DNA of 64,000 nucleotides from an uncultured bacterium. GTDB lineage: Bacteria; Bacteroidota; Bacteroidia; Bacteroidales; Bacteroidaceae. Below are positions 25,398 to 34,170 of this stretch, one piece after another. Position 1 is the stretch's first letter. Each line of letters begins with the position of its first letter. Location: positions 211,848 to 275,847 of the forward strand of contig CAJMQU010000002.1 of assembly GCA_905215555.1 (NCBI GenBank), written 5' to 3'. Below the pieces are notes generated by a model. The model made no database searches and was not told the origin of the DNA. It was given only the letters and a program-made list of their open reading frames with translations. A program made the position numbers and the translations under genes.

Positions 25398-27005
25398 ATG
25401 ATAAAGACTATAAATAATATCAGGATGATTATAACAACGGCTATCCTTTCGGCTGTCCTCTTTTCGTGTATTGGCGAAGAGATGACGTGCGATAAGGAAT
25501 TGATTGTTGTGCAACGTATCGGAGAAGGCGGCAATGTCGACACTCGTGGTACGGTTATCTCCTCGAATACCGACCTGAAAGGAGAAACATTTGGTCTTTT
25601 TGGTTCTCTGACACCCAATTCTTCTGCTCCTCAACAATATTTCAATGCAAGTGCCAGAGTAAACGCCGACCTGACAGCTACGATCTCGCCGCTGCAATAT
25701 TGGCCCGGCTTGCAAAATGCGAGCATGAGGTTCTTTTCCTGGTATCCGTTCAGCGGTGCGAATGCACCCACTACGAACTTCACCGATCCCGGCGAAATGG
25801 TGCTGAGCTATACAGCGAATGCGGCAACCTCTAATCATGTGGATGTACTGGCAGCTGTATCGGGACCTGCATGGGTGGAAGGTGTGAATATACACTTCTA
25901 CCACACGCTGACTAAGGTTACCTTTACATTCAAAAAGGTGGCCCCGGTACCTGATGAAGTAACCATCGAGAAAATAGAGTTTCAGAATGTGGGACAAAGC
26001 GGCAAGCTCACTGTGGCTGAAGTACCAACCACCACTACGAAAAATAGCAAACCGAAGTTTGGCTGGAGCAATGTGACCACCGGAAGTATAGCTTCTATCC
26101 CCACCGGCAATAAGATGGTGACCGAGGATGCCACCTTGATTGGTGGTACATTCCTCATGTTACCGACCGACGACTTCTCTGCAACAGCCAAGATCGTTGT
26201 CACCACTAACTTTGGTGACCGGGAATTCCTGCTCAGCGATATTGCCGCAAAGAATCCGCATTCCTGGGAGTCGGGGGAATACATCAATTATAACCTTACG
26301 GTATCGAATGATATCTATCAGCTCTCAGCCACTCCTCTTGAATGGACGGAGAGCCCGGTAAGTGTGATTTTCGATAAACAGTATTACCTCAGATTGTCGC
26401 AGACGAAGGTTCTGACAGCCCGTAATGCCGCTACTGTTGATATAGAGGCGAAAACAAATTATGATGCCAATCCGAATACAGGCTACCCGGTTGGTGCCAT
26501 ATTGGATGAGAGTGGTATGGAAACATGGGCGACAGTCAACATGACTCAGACATCCTTTTTAGAAGGTGTGTATACCTATAATATAAATGTCGTATTGCTC
26601 GAATTCAACTCCGGAACCGGAACTGAACGGAAAACGGGGTTTTATCTTAATGCGGGTAATCTGACTCACCGTGTACTGCTGCATCAATGGGGTGGGGACG
26701 GAGTATGGATGACCTGGAACGTAGAACTGGACAGCAGTGATGTCGGAACGGGAAACATGCAGCGCCGCAAGATCGTCTTTACCTCGGGTAGTCCGGGGGC
26801 GTGGGAATGGGAAATAACCGATATACAGGACCCTGATAAGATTTTGCTAAACAGTGAAACAATGGTCGAGGCAAGCGGTGCGAGCGGTGATGCGCTTTAT
26901 TTCTACTTTAAAGCTGATGCCGTATCCGGTGATATAGCTACGCTGACACTGGTCAATACGAATGGTGACAACCCGCCCATGACAGTGACATTGACTGCGC
27001 CATAG
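25398..27005 (+). CDS. Fimbrillin-family protein (Mfa_like_1)
   Basis: 535 residues; lipobox ILSAVLFSC (Cys 24). N-terminal fimbrillin-like domain: TRGTVISSNTDLKGETFGLF, then PLQYWPGLQNASMRFFSWYP and VNIHFYHTLTKVTFTFKKV, ending the module with INYNLTVSNDIYQL. The C-terminal half has beta-rich repeats (YLRLSQTKVLTARNAATVDI; HQWGGDGVWMTWNVELDSSD). This domain order is common in minor or tip-proximal subunits of Bacteroides fimbriae. It sits between the minor subunit and the giant tip candidate, and probably belongs to the accessory tip complex. Confidence 0.78.
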   Translation: MIKTINNIRMIITTAILSAVLFSCIGEEMTCDKELIVVQRIGEGGNVDTRGTVISSNTDLKGETFGLFGSLTPNSSAPQQYFNASARVNADLTATISPLQYWPGLQNASMRFFSWYPFSGANAPTTNFTDPGEMVLSYTANAATSNHVDVLAAVSGPAWVEGVNIHFYHTLTKVTFTFKKVAPVPDEVTIEKIEFQNVGQSGKLTVAEVPTTTTKNSKPKFGWSNVTTGSIASIPTGNKMVTEDATLIGGTFLMLPTDDFSATAKIVVTTNFGDREFLLSDIAAKNPHSWESGEYINYNLTVSNDIYQLSATPLEWTESPVSVIFDKQYYLRLSQTKVLTARNAATVDIEAKTNYDANPNTGYPVGAILDESGMETWATVNMTQTSFLEGVYTYNINVVLLEFNSGTGTERKTGFYLNAGNLTHRVLLHQWGGDGVWMTWNVELDSSDVGTGNMQRRKIVFTSGSPGAWEWEITDIQDPDKILLNSETMVEASGASGDALYFYFKADAVSGDIATLTLVNTNGDNPPMTVTLTAP

Positions 27006-27047
27006 CGGTGAATACGTAATATTTAATTTCAGAAAGGAAACAAAAAT

Positions 27048-30000
27048 ATGCAATATAGGATTTCAATACTTAAAAAGAGTTACCTCCTGTTGGTTCTGCT
27101 GGCAGCGGTGTGGCTTACCGGGTGCGTACAAGAGGAATTTGAATCAATACCTTCTCCGACAGGAAGCGGCGTTCAGTTCACTTTAACGGTTCCCGATGTG
27201 AGCATTCCGTCCGTATCCTCGCGCACAATGACCGGAACGGGAACAGCCAAGAAAGAAGACGAAATAAAAGCCGTGGATATCCTTGTTTTTGATGTATCGA
27301 AAACGCCTGCGGTATTTCTGGAATGGGCACAGGGTACAGATCTCGTACAGGATTTGGCGAATGATAATTCAACGGTAACTTTTTCCGCCCCGCTTCCCCC
27401 TACTTCCACATCCACCTGCCTTATGGTTATAGCAAACAAGCCGCTCGACGATATTGCACCGGGATTCACGAAGGGGGAGACCACCAAAGCCCAGGCGATG
27501 GAGGCCTTGCTCCACAGCCGGGAAGGGAAATGGAAGGCAGACGGATCGACTTCCGGCGGCTATACGCCGATTCCTATGTATGGAGAGACAGAAGTGGCGA
27601 AAATCGATATTTCGATGAATCCGATAACCGGCATTAACATGAAACGTATGCTGGCACGTATCGACATCCGCAATTCCGCTTCGAACTTTACGGTCGAAGA
27701 AGTCTATCTGGGCAACTATAATACGGTAGGATTCATTGCTCCGGCATGGGGTGCGAACGGGCAAATTACTGATCCGTCGCCGGATACTCCGACTCTCCCG
27801 GGCGACAGCGGTAAAAAGACGGGAGAAGGGAATGCAATTCTGTATTCCGTGAACGGGAACACGCCATACGATGGAGAGATTTATACGTTTGAATCTCTGG
27901 CGGCAGAGGATGCCGGTGGGGTGGGACAGGATGGAGAGGCAAGCCGTAAGGATGCTACCTGTCTGATTGTGAAGGGAAAAATAGGCAACGGGGAATCGAC
28001 CTTTTACCGGGTGGATTTCACCAGAACCGGACAGATAGGGGAACAGGTGGAGTATTTGCCTTTGAAGCGGAATTACAAATACATCATTACCATCACCCAG
28101 GCTTTGGGCACCGGCTATGCAAGCGTTCGCGAGGCGCTGGCATCCTACACGGTGATGTCCAACCTGAAGTTCAGGTTGATACATTATGACCGTGATAAGG
28201 TCAAGGATGTGGTCTACAACGGGCAGAATATGCTTGGAGTGGGTGAATCGGAGATAGCTGTCACTCAGTACCAGAATAATAGTTATGCCATAGATGTCTT
28301 TACTGACAACTCCGGCGGTTGGAAAGCCGCCGTCACCGCAGGAAGCGATTGGCTCACATTCGAGGGCGGAGCAACATCTGCATCGGGCGTTGGGAATGAT
28401 GATACACAGCTTAAACTGAAGATTCCCTATTTTAACAATGACATTATCGGTGTTACTCGCACGGCGACCGTTACGCTGACGGCTGGACGCCTGACACACG
28501 ATATTAAAGTGACGCAGTATATGATAGATCCGGGCATTATCAAATTTGTCGATGCATACGGGAATGTACTGGAGAATGGCCTCTTTTTCCCGATCAGAAA
28601 TCCCGACGGTGACGGACTCCCCATCGAAGCGCAGACGGTGTATGTGATGTTTTCTGTGGATAGAATAGATGTTCAGCTCCAAGGGAAGAATGATGAAGAA
28701 ATCATTCAGTATGATGCCGGCAATATAATTCCGCAATTGGACAGAAGCAGTACTAAAACCTTTCATGAGAGGGTGCAGGCTTTTACAGTGCAACCCAATC
28801 CGAGAAGAACAGGCGACGGCACTGTTGAAGATGGCACTGGCTGGTGGTGGCGTTGGGATACGATGGATTTTAATTTATATGATAAAGAGGGATACCTTAA
28901 GCAGGTACAACTTCCCATCAATCAAGGCGAACTGGAGTTTTCATTCCGGTATTATCCTACTACCGTCAATAGTAGCACCTATAAAATACCTTTGGGAGCG
29001 GAGCAATACCTGCAATTGTTTGTCAATAACAACTGGGAGATCATGAATATTGAAAAGCTGAATATTGTCAACGATGATGGTACCGGATTGATTCGGACCA
29101 ATCCCGATAATGATATAATCATAGGCAGAAAGAATGCGGATGAAAAGATGTATCAAGAGTCTGTTGTAGGTTTTGACGACGGTAAGGGATATGATGTTGT
29201 AGGTCACGGATACGATTTCAGGTTAAAACTTCACCCCGGCAAGTGGAAAGAGGGGAAAAGCGGAACGATACGAATCACATTCAGAAATGTGATGCATACC
29301 ATTCAGGGTGCATTCTTCCCGTTCTATCGCACGATCGACCTTCAGATGGTGTCCGAAAAGAAATCTTATACGACCGCCGGGGAGCCCCTTTTCTATCTTT
29401 ACCCGATCCGGTTCGATAATAGGATATATCGTAACGAAAACGTCCCCCCACAAAGTGTGGGGCGTTTGGAGAATTTCACCGATGCGGAGGATGTATGTGG
29501 GGATATAGGTGATGGTTGGCGTCTGCCTACTGCCAGCGAATTGTTGATGTCGTTTGCCTATGTAAATGCTTTGGGTGGCAATGCAGAGGATTATAGGTAT
29601 AATGAAAGCCAGAATCCGTACGGATGGTATCAGAACTGGACCGGCAGCTACTGGTCTTCATCATATTATTCAGATCAAGGCTCCGATACACGTTATGAGT
29701 TGGAGTTTGCGGCAGGTTATCAAAATTCTGTACCTACCAGCAAAAATAATTATTTCCGTTGCGTAAGAAATAATAGTAATAGCGGAACGAAGTACCCTTA
29801 TTTAAATGTAGGGTCCGCGGGGGTTACTATTGTCTCCCGCGATGCGAATGGAGGAACAGATCCCTCGGTACTGTTTGCTTCAGGTGAAACTCCGGATACG
29901 AGTGATGCGATGAATAAGATTGCTCCTAAGCTTCAGATTGAAAATACCAGTAGCGGTGGTAAGACTTGGGCAGAGGCAAAAGCTATATGTGAAGGTAAAG

Positions 30001-30269
30001 GGAGTGGCTGGCGTCTGCCTACCCAGCGCGAGATGTATCTGGTCCTTAGTATGGGAGGAACGAATGTCAGTATCGAAAATCAAGGTTTTGGTGGTTTGAC
30101 AACTTGGACAGGGAGTGGATTTGAGAAAATAAATGCTGTACACTGGACATTGACTGAACGTGACGGTGGCTATTGGTTAGTAGGATTCAATAATGATGAA
30201 TTCGGCGCATGGCCCCAGGAAGGATCAGTAGACTGGGCTTGGTACCGCTGTGTGCGGAATGTACCATAA
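27048..30269 (+). CDS. Large fimbrial tip adhesin candidate with BACON-like and two FISUMP modules
   Basis: 1073 residues; lipobox AAVWLTGC (Cys 26). N-terminal fimbrillin-type region (IKAVDILVFDVSKTPAVFLE; RMLARIDIRNSASNFTVEEV; YKYIITITQALG). A BACON-like beta domain lies near residues 407-497 (WKAAVTAGSDWLTFEGG; RTATVTLTAGRLTHDIKVTQ). The C-terminus carries two FISUMP/DUF1566-type modules of C-type-lectin-like fold: GDGWRLPTASELLMSFAYVN to YFRCVRN (~820-905), and GSGWRLPTQREMYLVLSM to YRCVRNVP (~985-1073). The last gene of the operon, with lectin-like modules at its C-terminus, is the expected position and form of the adhesive tip. Confidence 0.8.
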   Translation: MQYRISILKKSYLLLVLLAAVWLTGCVQEEFESIPSPTGSGVQFTLTVPDVSIPSVSSRTMTGTGTAKKEDEIKAVDILVFDVSKTPAVFLEWAQGTDLVQDLANDNSTVTFSAPLPPTSTSTCLMVIANKPLDDIAPGFTKGETTKAQAMEALLHSREGKWKADGSTSGGYTPIPMYGETEVAKIDISMNPITGINMKRMLARIDIRNSASNFTVEEVYLGNYNTVGFIAPAWGANGQITDPSPDTPTLPGDSGKKTGEGNAILYSVNGNTPYDGEIYTFESLAAEDAGGVGQDGEASRKDATCLIVKGKIGNGESTFYRVDFTRTGQIGEQVEYLPLKRNYKYIITITQALGTGYASVREALASYTVMSNLKFRLIHYDRDKVKDVVYNGQNMLGVGESEIAVTQYQNNSYAIDVFTDNSGGWKAAVTAGSDWLTFEGGATSASGVGNDDTQLKLKIPYFNNDIIGVTRTATVTLTAGRLTHDIKVTQYMIDPGIIKFVDAYGNVLENGLFFPIRNPDGDGLPIEAQTVYVMFSVDRIDVQLQGKNDEEIIQYDAGNIIPQLDRSSTKTFHERVQAFTVQPNPRRTGDGTVEDGTGWWWRWDTMDFNLYDKEGYLKQVQLPINQGELEFSFRYYPTTVNSSTYKIPLGAEQYLQLFVNNNWEIMNIEKLNIVNDDGTGLIRTNPDNDIIIGRKNADEKMYQESVVGFDDGKGYDVVGHGYDFRLKLHPGKWKEGKSGTIRITFRNVMHTIQGAFFPFYRTIDLQMVSEKKSYTTAGEPLFYLYPIRFDNRIYRNENVPPQSVGRLENFTDAEDVCGDIGDGWRLPTASELLMSFAYVNALGGNAEDYRYNESQNPYGWYQNWTGSYWSSSYYSDQGSDTRYELEFAAGYQNSVPTSKNNYFRCVRNNSNSGTKYPYLNVGSAGVTIVSRDANGGTDPSVLFASGETPDTSDAMNKIAPKLQIENTSSGGKTWAEAKAICEGKGSGWRLPTQREMYLVLSMGGTNVSIENQGFGGLTTWTGSGFEKINAVHWTLTERDGGYWLVGFNNDEFGAWPQEGSVDWAWYRCVRNVP

Positions 30270-30274
30270 AATTA

Positions 30275-30323
30275 AATGAGCTGTATCAGAATGCTTCCAA
30301 ACAACATTCTGATACAGCTCATT
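30275..30323. terminator. Bidirectional terminator of the fimbrial operon
   Basis: Arms 30275-30293 and 30305-30323 pair perfectly over 19 bp with an 11-base loop; a pyrimidine-rich stretch follows on the plus strand. Convergent genes end on both sides. Confidence 0.8.
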
Positions 30324-30354
30324 CCTTTATAGCCTTTTCCGTTACAGTACCTTC

Positions 30355-31317
30355 CTAAAGCATCTCGATAATGCTCCTCTGCTTTTCCAGAAACGCAATC
30401 CTCTGCGCCTCCCCGCTACCCGAAATCAGTGTCGAGTGTCTTTTCAGCGATTGAATCCAGTTCTTCTGTAGTTGGCAAATCTGCGGGCTTTGCGAATCCA
30501 TCGAATTGATGGAATACACCCTGAAAAGGCTGATTTGGAAATCCCGGTTGCTCACATACGTATAAGTCGCTTCAAAATCGATGTTCGACAAATAGATGAA
30601 CAGCTCATGCCCCTCACTATATTCCCCTTTCACCGACAAGTGTTCCAGATCGATGAGCAACTGCTGCAACTCATTCTTCAGATACATCACGTCCGATGTA
30701 GATATCAAGTTCAGCCCCGCAAAATACTTTATCTCCTTTACGAAAGATTGGAAGATGTTACTGTCCCATATAAAGTAAGACTTCTTGGGTTTTCTCAATC
30801 CCTCGCTCAACTTTTTATGTGAAGTGATTATTTTATCGGGCACATGCATATCGCTCAGAGAATTCGGAGTCTTCACTTTCCCGTTCTGATAAATCCACCG
30901 GCACAGGCGGAACTTGGACAGATACTCATAGGACGAGTAGAGAGTAAAGGGAATGGTGTTCGTTGCAGAATATACCTCGGCGTTGCCGTCTCCTTTCATC
31001 GAATTGAAAATCCGCAGATAGCGTTCAATAATTTCATGGTAGCTTTCGAACAGATTGGGCGAATGCAGCAGGTTCAGGTCGAAAGTGGCCCGATTCGACA
31101 GATGGTTCCCGATAATCTGGTCAATGGAAATGCCCAGGTTATGAGAGATTACGGCTATTTCATCGAAAGTGAACGCAACTTCCCCGCGCAGCCTGCGGTA
31201 AACGGCTTCTTTTCCCATGTACAGCGTGTCTGTCAGATAGTTGGCTAAGTTCTGCCCTTGCGGAATCCTCTCCTTCATCTCATTAATCAACTCTTTTACA
31301 ATATAATTTTTCGTCAT
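30355..31317 (-). CDS. HTH regulator, first of two tandem paralogs
   Basis: About 320 residues from the Met at 31317 (MTKNYIVKELINEMKERIPQ). An N-terminal helix-turn-helix (LANYLTDTLYMGKEAVYRRL, RGEVAFTFDEIAVISHNLGI) is followed by a ~240-residue helical domain of unknown function ending KNWIQSLKRHSTLISGSGEA. It is clearly paralogous to the protein at 31559-32518: the same RRLRGEV, VISxxLGIS, SNIDFEATY/SNINFEATY and WIQSLKxxSTLIS phrases. Being right after the fimbrial operon, both may control fimbriae; this is inference from position. A -7 box is at 31373-31380. Confidence 0.75.
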   Translation of the reverse strand: MTKNYIVKELINEMKERIPQGQNLANYLTDTLYMGKEAVYRRLRGEVAFTFDEIAVISHNLGISIDQIIGNHLSNRATFDLNLLHSPNLFESYHEIIERYLRIFNSMKGDGNAEVYSATNTIPFTLYSSYEYLSKFRLCRWIYQNGKVKTPNSLSDMHVPDKIITSHKKLSEGLRKPKKSYFIWDSNIFQSFVKEIKYFAGLNLISTSDVMYLKNELQQLLIDLEHLSVKGEYSEGHELFIYLSNIDFEATYTYVSNRDFQISLFRVYSINSMDSQSPQICQLQKNWIQSLKRHSTLISGSGEAQRIAFLEKQRSIIEML

Positions 31318-31372
31318 AGCCTCTTCTTTTTTTGTCAATAATCAAATGCATAGGTCAAATTTGTGGCATATA

Positions 31373-31380
31373 CAAATATA
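31373..31380 (-). promoter_or_regulatory. -7 box of the HTH gene at 30355
   Basis: Reverse strand TATATTTG matches TAnnTTTG; start near 31366, 49 bases before the chosen ATG. Confidence 0.5.
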
Positions 31381-31474
31381 GAGCTTGTTAATGGAACTTT
31401 TGTGATTGAAATCATGTGATGAAAACAGGAGTATTTTCTATTTGAAAAGAATGAAATATGAAATAGTTGAATGA

Positions 31475-31509
31475 CGAAAAAAAACAGATAGGGGGGCTAT
31501 CTGTTTTCG
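31475..31509 (-). terminator. Intrinsic terminator of the upstream HTH paralog
   Basis: On the reverse strand cagatag and ctatctg form a stem with a C-rich loop, directly followed by eight T, the classic rho-independent form. It separates the two paralog transcripts. Confidence 0.75.
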
Positions 31510-31558
31510 ATAATAGAGAATAATTGTCTGAACAATTGCAGTTTTCGGAAAGTAAAGG

Positions 31559-32518
31559 CTATAATGCACCGATAATTTCTCGCTGTTGTTTAAAGAATTG
31601 GATGCGTTGCATCTCACCGCTTTCTGATATTAGCGTAGAGAACTTCTTCAACGACTGAATCCATTCCTTCAGACCGCGGAACATCTCGCTGTCCTGCGTG
31701 GTGATGGAGTTGATGGAATATATCCGGATCAGACTGAGCTGTATGCTGCTTGTGCCTAAGTAACTGTAAGTGGCCTCGAAGTTAATATTCGAAATATAGA
31801 TCTTGACGTCGTTGCCCGTCTTGCTCTTTCCGCGGGAGGCCAGTTCTTCCAGGTCGTCCACTACTAAAAGCAGTTCTTCCTTGAGGAGGTTCTTATCTTC
31901 GTCGGAGATGAGATGCACGTCGCAGAAGTACTGGATATCATTGACCAGATGGCTGAAAATCATATTGTCCCAGATGTAATCTACGGAGTGGATATGGTCT
32001 ACCACATGGGCGTATTCCTTCTGCTTGTCCACTATCTTCTGCGGGATTTCCATTTCTTCAAAATGCCTGCACTTTATGTTTTCATTCTGGTACATCCATT
32101 TGAACAGCCGGAATTTAGAAAGCATATTATAGTTCAGTGAAAGGGTCAGCGGAATGATATTGGATGAAGTCCCGATTTCCGAGTACTCTTCATCCTTCAC
32201 CTTCCGGAATAACTCTACCTGCTTTTCCAGAATAGAATAGTAGGTTTCGAGAGGCTTGCTGCTACTCACTATATTCATGTCGAAAACGGCATTGTCCTGA
32301 AAGCTCACGCCTATCATTTTATCCAGCGATATACCCAGTTTACGGGATATAACGGCTGCTTCGGTCAGGGTGAAAGGTACTTCACCGCGGAGCCGGCGGT
32401 AGATAGCTTCTTTGCCTATATAAAGAATGTCCATTAAAGTATTGGCAAGATTTTCTTTGGATGGGAGTTTCTCTCTGACGGCATTAACTAATCCTGTGTT
32501 TAACTCGTTTGTTATCAT
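31559..32518 (-). CDS. HTH regulator, second tandem paralog
   Basis: 319 residues (MITNELNTGLVNAVREKLPS). Same build as its neighbour: N-terminal HTH (LANTLMDILYIGKEAIYRRL, VISRKLGISLDKMIG) and a long helical C-terminal domain with FRLFKWMYQNENIKC, INFEATYSYLGTSSIQLSLI and WIQSLKKFSTLISESGEMQR. By eye roughly half of the residues match the paralog. The terminator and separate promoter between them argue for independent expression, as in a pair with opposing or graded effects. Target genes unknown; the adjacent fimbrial operon is the best guess. Confidence 0.75.
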   Translation of the reverse strand: MITNELNTGLVNAVREKLPSKENLANTLMDILYIGKEAIYRRLRGEVPFTLTEAAVISRKLGISLDKMIGVSFQDNAVFDMNIVSSSKPLETYYSILEKQVELFRKVKDEEYSEIGTSSNIIPLTLSLNYNMLSKFRLFKWMYQNENIKCRHFEEMEIPQKIVDKQKEYAHVVDHIHSVDYIWDNMIFSHLVNDIQYFCDVHLISDEDKNLLKEELLLVVDDLEELASRGKSKTGNDVKIYISNINFEATYSYLGTSSIQLSLIRIYSINSITTQDSEMFRGLKEWIQSLKKFSTLISESGEMQRIQFFKQQREIIGAL

Positions 32519-32866
32519 AATCTTCTGTCTGAGTTAGAGGTTTGTCTATTGTCTATTTAACACTTTTGGAGGGCTACTTGTTTCGAAAATCGTAACATTT
32601 CTTTCTTTGGAGGGCGTATTTCCGAAAATTGTGTTTGATGAACCTTAGGCAGTCATATATAGAAAGCCGGACTGTTCTACATTTCTTATTACTGGCACGG
32701 AAGTGTATGCGTTGTGATGTAATTTTGTGAAGCAGTTTAATCCACCACAGAGGACACAGAGTTCACAGAGGTTTATGCTTCTGATTCTGGGATAATCATA
32801 ACCTCCGTGACCTCTGTGTCCTCTGTGGTGAAACCTGCATTTACTAACTAATTGAAGGATATTAAT
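32519..32866. other. 348-base gap between divergent genes, with a long inverted repeat
   Basis: No gene seen. It holds a weak plus-strand -7 box (TAATTTTG, 32720-32727) and the inverted repeat at 32743-32831. Confidence 0.5.
32743..32831. repeat. CACAGAGG-type ~34-bp imperfect inverted repeat
   Basis: Left arm about 32743-32777 (ccaccacagaggacacagag...) and right arm about 32797-32831 (...ctctgtgtcctctgtggtg) are complementary with few mismatches around a 20-base spacer. Within each arm, cacagag is itself repeated three times at near 8-base spacing. It lies in the 5' region of the gene at 32867. Confidence 0.75.
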
Positions 32867-33319
32867 ATGATGGAAGATAAGAAAAAAATAGTGGCAGAGT
32901 TATATCATAAGAAGCAGGAAAAGAATGAAATTCCGACGCTTTTCGGGAAGAAAGTTCCTGTTATCAGTAGTGTATACGATCCGCTGACGGGCATGCGCGA
33001 CGGCACCATTACTGCAAACGCTCCTGTTGTCATCACGGGTGAGAATCTGTGCTTATCTTCACTCGGAACCATATACCTGGGACTTTCTCCCGTCTCCGAT
33101 AAGGGCACATTGATACATGTAAAAAGAGTGTTTAAGTATACCGACACAGAGGTGTTGGTCATCCTGCCTGATTTGGAGCCGGGAGAATACTCCCCGGTTA
33201 TGATGATTCACATGGGAGGGAAGATGGACTTCACTTATACCTTGCCGGTATCGTGGAGAGTGCTCGACGAAAGATATACAGCTCTCTTTGTAAGGAGGAG
33301 TTACAGCGACTTAATTTGA
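32867..33319 (+). CDS. Small protein with a DUF4469/TIG-like beta fold, unknown function
   Basis: About 151 residues from the ATG at 32867 (MMEDKKKIVAELYHKKQEKN); aagga at 32854-32858 lies ahead. A charged N-terminal helix is followed by a beta-rich domain with VYDPLTGMRDGTITANAPVV and VVITGENLCLSSLGTIYLG, resembling the C-terminal domain of Bacteroidales HU-like DUF4469 proteins, but without the HU half. No signal peptide. The family assignment is tentative; function unknown. It is followed by the promoter of structured RNA B. Confidence 0.6.
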   Translation: MMEDKKKIVAELYHKKQEKNEIPTLFGKKVPVISSVYDPLTGMRDGTITANAPVVITGENLCLSSLGTIYLGLSPVSDKGTLIHVKRVFKYTDTEVLVILPDLEPGEYSPVMMIHMGGKMDFTYTLPVSWRVLDERYTALFVRRSYSDLI

Positions 33320-33380
33320 TGTTTTTTAAGCTGAAAGTAAAAAACATAAAGGTATTTGGTTGTTGAATATGAAAAAAACG

Positions 33381-33388
33381 TATCTTTG
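33381..33388 (+). promoter_or_regulatory. -7 box of structured RNA B
   Basis: TATCTTTG matches TAnnTTTG; a TTG near 33360-33362 gives a -33-type element 18 bases upstream. Start predicted near 33394, about 30 bases before the closing stem of RNA B. Confidence 0.6.
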
Positions 33389-33422
33389 CAGGTGAACAAG
33401 TGACATATAGTATTGCGTATAC

Positions 33423-33563
33423 ATATATGTCCTCTTCCGGTCAGAGAAAAATGTGGGAGTTTTTATCTAGAAATCGGATGAGCGTAGCCTGTATCAGTTC
33501 TTGGTACGGGCTTACTCTTCCTTTTCTAGGGGTACCCACATACCTTCTCTTGAGGAAGACGTA
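33423..33563 (+). ncRNA. Structured RNA B: long rod-like hairpin with central bubble
   Basis: Closing stem: tgtcctcttccggtcagaga region (33428-33447) with tctcttgaggaagac (33546-33560), and atgtggg with cccacat (33451-33457; 33535-33541). Central bubble: left AGTTTTTAT, right GGGTA. Terminal stem: ctagaaa with tttctag, then a 20-bp bulged helix (gatgagcgtagcctgtatc against ggtacgggcttactcttc) with a small loop around agttctt. Overall about 140 bases within a ~200-base predicted RNA. Layout and bubble motifs repeat those of RNA A. A 6S-type RNA is one candidate; a leader of the next gene is the other. Confidence 0.6.
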
Positions 33564-33593
33564 ATGCCCCGTACCTCTTGTAATAACCAGTTA

Positions 33594-33645
33594 TAGCCGT
33601 ATAGGGTTGATTTGAAACTTATTAATCAAACACTCTATATGGCTA
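33594..33645 (+). promoter_or_regulatory. Hairpin that buries the start codon of the next gene
   Basis: tagcc..tatag..gttgatt (33594-33613) pairs with the region aatcaa..ctatat..ggcta (33624-33645), placing the ATG at 33639-33641 inside the stem. Translation initiation would need this helix to open. Confidence 0.5.
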
Positions 33646-34112
33646 ATTGGCTTTCTGTAAGTTTGGCCGCTGAGAAATACGGCATATCCGAAGAGCAAAT
33701 CCACGAATGGATTAGGCTCGGTTATCTGAGATGTTCCTCTCTGGATAAAGACCCTTACGAGGACCCCGATCCGATGGTGGATGCGGAGGATCTTGAAAAA
33801 TCCCTTGAGTTTAATTCAACGAAGTCTTACCCGGAAGATGACGCGACTGTCGAACGGGTTCCGAAAGAGCATTTAGACTGGCTTTATAAGGAAAATGCAC
33901 GCTTAACAAAAGCCTATGATGATTTGCATGAGGAGAACTATCGCCATTCTCAGAGGGAGGCCAATCTACAGGCTGAATTTGAGAAGATGGCGGACCTCAC
34001 CCATAGAATTCTTTCATTAAACGAAAAGATACTGAATCATAATAGAGCGATAAAAGGCAAGAAAACGTCTGTTTGGTCTTTCCTGTGCCGACTATTCCGA
34101 AAAGAATCATAA
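33639..34112 (+). CDS. Small MerR/excisionase-like HTH protein with coiled coil
   Basis: 157 residues from the ATG at 33639 (MANWLSVSLAAEKYGISEEQ). Residues 4-35 look like a MerR/Xis-type winged helix (AAEKYGISEEQIHEWIRLGY), then an acidic linker (DPYEDPDPMVDAEDLEKSLE), and a coiled coil from about residue 85 (WLYKENARLTKAYDDLHEEN, AEFEKMADLTHRILSLNEKI). It ends with a basic tail (SFLCRLFRKES). DNA-binding dimer is inferred; target unknown. A frame extension with TTG at 33612 exists. The gene is followed by a strong UUCG-loop terminator. Confidence 0.7.
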   Translation: MANWLSVSLAAEKYGISEEQIHEWIRLGYLRCSSLDKDPYEDPDPMVDAEDLEKSLEFNSTKSYPEDDATVERVPKEHLDWLYKENARLTKAYDDLHEENYRHSQREANLQAEFEKMADLTHRILSLNEKILNHNRAIKGKKTSVWSFLCRLFRKES

Positions 34113-34170
34113 TAGGTAATTTCTCATCTAACCAATATATACCCTGTTTTTCAATCCTTTTTTATCTCGT

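Noticed and set aside
27048..30269. Complete diversity-generating retroelement
   Set aside because: No reverse transcriptase, accessory gene or template repeat seen in the window; only the target-type fold is present.
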